A stretch of DNA of 64,000 nt, taken from positions 13,472,512-13,536,511 of the forward strand of contig CM073330.1 of the NCBI GenBank assembly GCA_037043015.1, written 5' to 3'. The notes beneath the pieces were generated by a model. It saw only the letters and a program-made list of their open reading frames with translations. It was not told the DNA's origin and did not search any database. This stretch comes from Bryum argenteum (lineage: Eukaryota > Streptophyta > Bryopsida > Bryales > Bryaceae). Every line of letters starts with the position of its first letter. Positions within the stretch are counted from its first letter, which is position 1. Made by a program: the position numbers and the translations under genes. Shown here one piece after another: positions 57,700-64,000 of the stretch.

Positions 57700-60600
57700 T
57701 CATTCATGATTAAAAGTTTAGGAGAACTTAGGTGAATGTAGAATTGCATCGCATATGGTGTCTTCATCATTACCGATGGTTATCATTGCTAGCATTGACA
57801 ATCATGCCAATGAGTGGAAAAGTAGGAGATATGCGGAGTTATGGGGTGGTTACGAAACGACTCTTTATAATTTCATTATCACAGTGTGTGCGAATTACAA
57901 TAATGAGTAATAAAGGAGGTCCTATAAATATCATTTATTATCGGTTGCCAAATAACCTTTCATATTTTCATTATCATGATATTTAAAAATCTATATTTAA
58001 TGAGTAAAATGGAAAGGCATTTAAATATTACGATAAGTTTTTTTTATTGGGTTGCCAAACGTAACCAAAGTGTTGTTTCGCTTAAGGGAAGATATATTAA
58101 GTAACTCTTTGGAGTTTTTCTTACCCCTTCTATGGTGACCCTTCAAGATTTGATTCTTCATAATGTACTCTATGAACAAATAATGCTACCCAAATTCTAA
58201 TTGCTGAAAGTCAACGAAAAAGACATGAAGTGGAGGTAAAAAAAATGTAAAATGAAAATTTCTCAAAATTTAAAGCAACATGAAGAGGTAAAAGCATGCT
58301 AAGGTGCCACACTTTTGAACAATCAAGTGTATCACCTAATCCCAAAAATAACCTTTGACATCCAAAGAAAGAACTCCATAGCAATACAAATTTGGACAAT
58401 TTACTAATGCAAGTAGTCTAGTCTTGACTACATATTCAAATTAAAATATATTATGACCAAGGAGTGATAATCACGCACCAAATTTGGAGACAAAAAATCA
58501 AGCTAATATTTATATACTTACTTAGAAATTAATGTGAAAATTTTGAAGTTTTGAATTTCTACTAGGAAGAGGAAAATTTCCTTTGATAATGAAATAGCAG
58601 ATAGTGATACAATTTTTATCTCAAGCATGAAGGTTGAATGCAGAGCTATATTTACATAACTCATCAAAAAGCCTACCATATTCCTTCACCGTAGTTGAAT
58701 CCTATACATCTTGTACAAGCAAAGCTGCTAGTGTTCAAAAAGTGAAGGGGAAAGAGCTTGTGGATCCACAGACAAATATTACTGTCAGCTACATCTAGAC
58801 ATTTACACACCATAATTACCGAGGTAGCCGCAGAATAAGTGAGTGTGGTGTGAAATAAAGTGTAGAAAGAGATGATCATAAGACAAGACTGTATAGGTAG
58901 TTACTAAGATACCCAACGCACCCTTAATCTTGTGGAGTGTATGTAGATTCTTGATGCTTAGACTTTAAGGTTAAGAAGGACCTAGTAGGATGATCATTTT
59001 GGAACTATTTCACAAACTGCTATGAATTTTTGAAACTTGACTTGTATAGATGATTTTAAAATGGTACTTAAAATTGGCACCCTACAATGTTAAAGGGAAG
59101 TTCATGGCATTGTTGAATTGCGAACCTATTATGTATGTGGATGAAGAATACTGTAACTCCATTCTCGAGCCCTCTACATAATTCCTGTTAACATAATCAG
59201 CAAAATCAGAACATAGATTGGGTATACTAGCATAATTATGGTAATATGATGCAAGCAGGCTAGAGGTGTGAAAAAGCACTTCCTCCATTGTTTCTGACAC
59301 ACCTTGAGTAAATGCCATATTTATTAGACTGAGACTTTTATAGTCTCATTGTTGCTAATTCTTGTATTTTTCAGTCATTTCTTAATTGATTTAATATATT
59401 TGTGATTTAATATATTTGTGATTAGCTTTTAAACTAAGAGAGGAAAGTAATCCTTGAGCTAAGCATAAATTTTAGTGATTGTCCACCTTCGTCTATTGAC
59501 AACGCATCCAATTCAAGCCTGTAGTTGATGATTGTTGTTTAGGAACTAGCGGAGCGTCCTCACAATGTGTGGAAAAGAAGGTGTATAAATTGCAAATAAG
59601 CATGATTGTATACTTAAACCTCAACAGGATTAAGATTACTCCAACAACATTATTGTATTGAGGTATAAACACCACAACACAATTGACCATATCAAGTGCG
59701 GACAATTTGAGTTATTTTTAGAGTAAAAATGATAGCCGCACTCTGAAGAAGGTTGCAAAAAGATTTTTGTAATGCACTCTCGAAAAGGTTGCAAAAATAA
59801 TACTAAGTGACCTTTTCTAGTAAGTAAATGCTTTCTTACAATTAAGCATAAACAATGGTGCAATTTTTTTCACAACTTACCGCATAGTTTGTGGGATTGT
59901 GATTCTTCATAACGTTATTAATGAATGACATTTCTATAATTTATTTTATCTCTAAATTTGGTTTTAAGTTTTGAGCTAAACAAACATTTTTAGAAAATGT
60001 GTCAAGTGATGAAAATGAAGATTAACTATTAAATACTCTCCCCTCCAAACTTAAATTCGTTTTCCTAGAGATCATGGAGCAAAGATCTCAAACCAAGTGT
60101 ATCGAAACATATTGTATCACTCTTCAAGGTGAGTGAAAATGAAATAAAATAATATTTGATTTTTGACTCGTCATAATTTTTGATCGCCATAAATGAGCCC
60201 AAAACGAGACCTCTTAGGCTTTCAAATTGACGCAACCATGACTTCAATTATTCAACAACGGGTGAACATGTGGAATCTTCCCAATTACTTGACACCAACT
60301 TATGTTGACAAACAAGTGTCTATCTTCGAAAGGAGAGAGTAGTGATGTCACAAAGGCCTTTTGTCCGTGGGACATCGTGCCATTTTCATTACAAACATAC
60401 ACTTCACTTAGTCACACACGCGAGCTTCTAAAAAGGTCCGGAGTTTTATTATTATTTACTAGTAAGGTCCTGTCGTTCCCGACGTAAAAGGTATTTACAT
60501 GGTACTTCTTAAAAAGTATCCCATGTCTACCATTTCCTCAAACCGTGTATTTTTTTTTTTCTTTTTTCTTTTTTTTTTTTTTTTTTTTTAAATAAAAATA

Positions 60601-62984
60601 AAAATAAAAAATATTTTTAATATGTAATCCAAAGTCAGAACATAAAAGGAGGTAGGTAGGTTGGTAGGTTTGTATGTTGGTTGGTAGGTACATTGGTGGG
60701 TACGAAAGATCGCCCAATTCTTTTATATATATAGATTATTAACAAACAAGCCACTAAGATAAGAGACTTTCTTCTCAACCTATTTTTAACCAAACATTAC
60801 AAGTAAAAAAAAAAAAAAAAAAACAAACATCATAAATGAAAATGGAGGATAAGTTATTTAGAATCAAATATTTAATCTTATAGTTACGGACTTACTATAG
60901 GTCATGTGATCCAAATTTGAAGTACAGAAGCCTAATAGATTGGAAAATTATAATGTATTAGTCCTCGAGGGAGACTACAAAGTTTCATCATATTCACTTA
61001 GTCTAGAAATCCTACCAACAAAGCTACTACAATGCAAAATCACATGTACATATATAGTGGCCCAAGTCACTATGGGCACTTGTGTGATTGCTTGGATTGA
61101 TGTTACTTTTTATTCTTTGGCTCTTAGGGATTATTTTTAGGATTAGTTGATACATTGGGTTGTCCAATTTAAGTGTAACACCGTGACATGCTTTTACCTC
61201 TTCATGTGATTTTAAATCTTGAGATCGATAATTTGATTCATGTTTTCTTTAGTTAGAATTTTTGTCTCACTGATTGACCTTTTAAAGCTAATATATAGAT
61301 CAACATTATTTGATTATGAGAATATTCACGTATTTCTTCAAAGAGTACATCATGAACGATCAAATTCTCAAGGGCCTACTTACCATAGAAGGCTAGACAA
61401 AGCCAACATTCCACAAATTTGTGAGTACAAAGAGTACAACCGCAAAGAATGTACACAAATTGATCCCTGAGTACTTGTTAGTTGTTAGATTTGAGTCACA
61501 ATAGTCTTTACAACATGTTGTGGGACAAGATGTTGCTCACCAGATGCTCCAATTTGTAAGCGGCGTCTTGACCTCGACAAAAGCTTTGGATCCTTGGTTA
61601 TTTGTGGCAAAATTAATTGGTTTTCTTGAATGGTTAAGTTCATTAAATTCAATGACCAGCTTGCCTTAGTGTCTATTTTATAACAAAAATTTAATCAAAA
61701 AAGTATCAGGCTAACTTTGAAACAAAAATATCCCTACTTTCATTGGAGGTTAATCTGCAAGAAAGCTCCAAAAAAAGCACTATTTCATCAAACGCAAAAT
61801 AATGAATAGAACCCAATATTAAAAAGAATTTGCAAAGCAATCTGAGAGCGAGTATACAATTAAAGCTAATAGTCTTCATCAATCTCTTTTTGGTATTTAT
61901 TGATCTTATATGTACATGATTGACCTTAATTTAGGGTAGTGGTCAGGTTTGACTGTTTGAGCACCCCATTCTAGAACAAGAACTGCCATAGAACCGGACT
62001 CTAAACTAGAACCGAAATAGCCCTTTCTTCATGCATATCCTTATATGAAGTATTTTAAATTACAAGGCCAAAATCATCTTCACATGCTTGTTTGGAGCGG
62101 TCCCATGTTACTAAGTTTTCATTATTTTTTTATAGATTATTCTATGGAAATCAAGAAAACACAAAACATGACTTTATTTGAACCATAATATAGGACTTAT
62201 GATATAATTACATATATAATACTACAAAAATTCATCTTTACATGTATATAACATCCACACCAAAATCCGGACAATAATAGATAATTAGGTAGTCTGGATG
62301 GATCCTATATGCTAAACCGGACAATGTGAGACAAGTCCTATTTTTGGGTGAAAGGACTTACTATTCCGAACACTCTAACAAGGTGTCAAATTATTTAAGT
62401 ACTTTGTTAAAATGTTCATGAGATTTCATCACTAATTTTCAAACACCACATTTCTAAGACCATAAAAAGATGTGCTCAATTAGAGGGGTCGTCTTTTTTG
62501 GGTGACAATCTGCAGGGGACCTTATATCATACCATCACCCTTTAATACATATGGGAAAAATATCCTCCAGCCAATCATAGATCTTGGGCACAAATCCTTA
62601 CAGTGGATTTCAAATTCCTCTATGCATGGCTTACTACAACCCAGCCATTTCTGTAGTCCAGGAGGTAGCTGAGTGACCTCACAATGTTTCTGTAGAAAAA
62701 GGTGAGGATCACACTCATATGTATATTGAACACCCCAATGAAAAAAATTCGCGACCAATATTTGAAATTTGGTGCAAACATCACAACTCACTTGACCATA
62801 TTTACCCAATGCTTTGTAACCTGAATCATTTACTCAGTCGCAATACCCACAAGAGAGGAATATTGAGTTTATCCCTGAGAAAATGGAGCTTAATATATCT
62901 CTCACACCAAGCGCATTACAATATAGTAGTGTCTCACATATCTCTCCAAGCTCAGTGCAAAACTAAATTCTATTACAGGCAGGG
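57700..62984. other. Long gene-free AT-rich spacer
   Basis: No coding motifs on either strand. Low-complexity parts are the T/A-rich 60550-60612, a GGTAGGTTGG-type repeat at about 60650-60704, and poly-A at 60806-60822. Confidence 0.4.
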
Positions 62985-63253
62985 TCATAGCTGCAGAAGA
63001 TGTCAGGAATTTAGCCCGCTTGGGAGCGGAGTCTCGGAGGTTGGTGTCGAGGGTCATGGTGTTGCCCTCCTCAAGAGCGGATTCCAGGAAGAAATTTGCG
63101 CTGGACGTCGTTGATGGTGTTCATGCTCTCGTCCCGGCTGATGCCGGTGGCTTCACTGATGGGAGCGTTGTGTCCGCACTGCAGGTGTGGGGTGGAGCAG
63201 ACTGCGGCGATCTTGGCCTCGTCCGTGGTGGAGGGAAGGCTGTCCCCGGTCAC
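62985..63253 (-). pseudogene. BURP-related copy E, frameshifted fragment
   Basis: Exon 2 begins at 63253 after a GAGGCAG acceptor and reads VTGDSLPSTTDEAKIAAVCS, PHLQCGHNAPISEATG, as in copy A, so it keeps the Cys segment lost in B and D. One extra base after NDVQRKF shifts the frame to a stop (FLPGIRS); beyond it the family sequence continues in another frame (GNTMTLDTNLRDSA) to about 62985, then ends. No signal-peptide exon was found upstream. Confidence 0.65.
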
Positions 63254-64000
63254 CTGCCTCAACCAAGTGAAGTAGTCAAAATCATTATTTGCATTATTCA
63301 TGTTTCAGCTTCCTGTTGAAATTGCACCGCTTCGAATTCCTGGTTGAATTATGCACATAGAGGAGAAGATATAATACTGAGACTTTTCGAAGAATATTAG
63401 TCTTTCGAGGGTATAAATTATGTTAATCTACTCTTGTCAAGATCTTAAGTTGTAGTGGATTGTTGTGGGCTAGTTGTGTATGAGCAAATTTTCCATATAT
63501 ATAAGAATATACTTGTGTTTTGGGCAAATTCTTTCGAATACTATTTGGAAACATGCTTTTAAGAACATGCGTTGAGAACACTTTTGTACTTTGAAGTATT
63601 GAAATGTAAGTTGTTTTAGGAGAATAGTATGAAAAAACTTGTTAATAATAACCACATTGAAATATTACTTGGAGTGTAATCAGGTGCAAACATCACACAT
63701 CTGAACCTTATCAAGTGGAAATCATATGTACCCATGTTTTGATCATAAACAATGATCAATTCACTCCGAAGGTCAAAATACATTCGATTGATTCATGTTC
63801 CAATTACACCATATGATAGGATCATGATTATTGTCAAGTTTCTTATCGGGATCATGAAGAACACTTAGCTCACACACTTAGAAACAACCCCAATTCCGTT
63901 AAAATGGCATTATCCCGGTAAAATGGCACACCTCAACTTTCTAAACTGTAGTTCAGAAACCATGTGATATAACAGAATTTTAAGGTGATATTAGGGAAAA
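63254..64000. other. Spacer to the window end
   Basis: AT-rich, nothing recognised. A MARLSL-type signal exon would be expected within a few hundred bases for copy E and is absent. Confidence 0.4.

Overview
This is nuclear DNA from a land plant. It has spliced genes with GT-AG introns, plant-specific families (cytokinin dehydrogenase, BURP-domain proteins, a plastid monothiol glutaredoxin), Copia, CACTA, Tourist-like and SINE-type elements, and AT-rich gene-poor spacers. I cannot name the species. A seedless plant (bryophyte or lycophyte) is a guess, not a result.

Only four ordinary genes could be built exon by exon. They are a cytokinin dehydrogenase (9541-12408, minus), the small RNA polymerase subunit RPABC4/Rpb12 (29314-29814, minus), a GRXS14-type plastid glutaredoxin (32736-34583, minus), and the molybdopterin synthase small subunit CNX7 (34784-35041, plus). 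The last two are divergent with about 200 bp between start codons and probably share a promoter region.

Layout. 1-3.5 kb: an intron-bearing Tnp2-like CACTA transposase running in from the left. 3.5-8.2 kb: repeat-derived spacer. 8.2-12.4 kb: a CACTA-ended 1.3 kb element holding a nested SINE, whose terminal inverted repeat forms the end of the cytokinin dehydrogenase ORF, then that gene. 12.5-29.3 kb: gene-free DNA with MITEs, SINEs and minisatellites. 29.3-35 kb: the three other housekeeping genes plus the first copy of a BURP-related family. 35-57.4 kb: segmental duplications of a BURP locus, two Copia-type LTR elements inserted into them, CACTA-type MITEs and an F-box relic. 57.4-64 kb: spacer, with a fifth BURP fragment near 63 kb.

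The main unusual story is the decay of a BURP-domain family. Five copies share a tiny signal-peptide exon and/or the same second exon, and each is broken in a different way (internal deletion, nonsense codon, frameshift, Copia insertion, 3' truncation). The cytokinin dehydrogenase is also odd: it lacks the histidine that normally links FAD. I saw no new multi-gene functional system; the novelty is in gene decay and transposon-host junctions.
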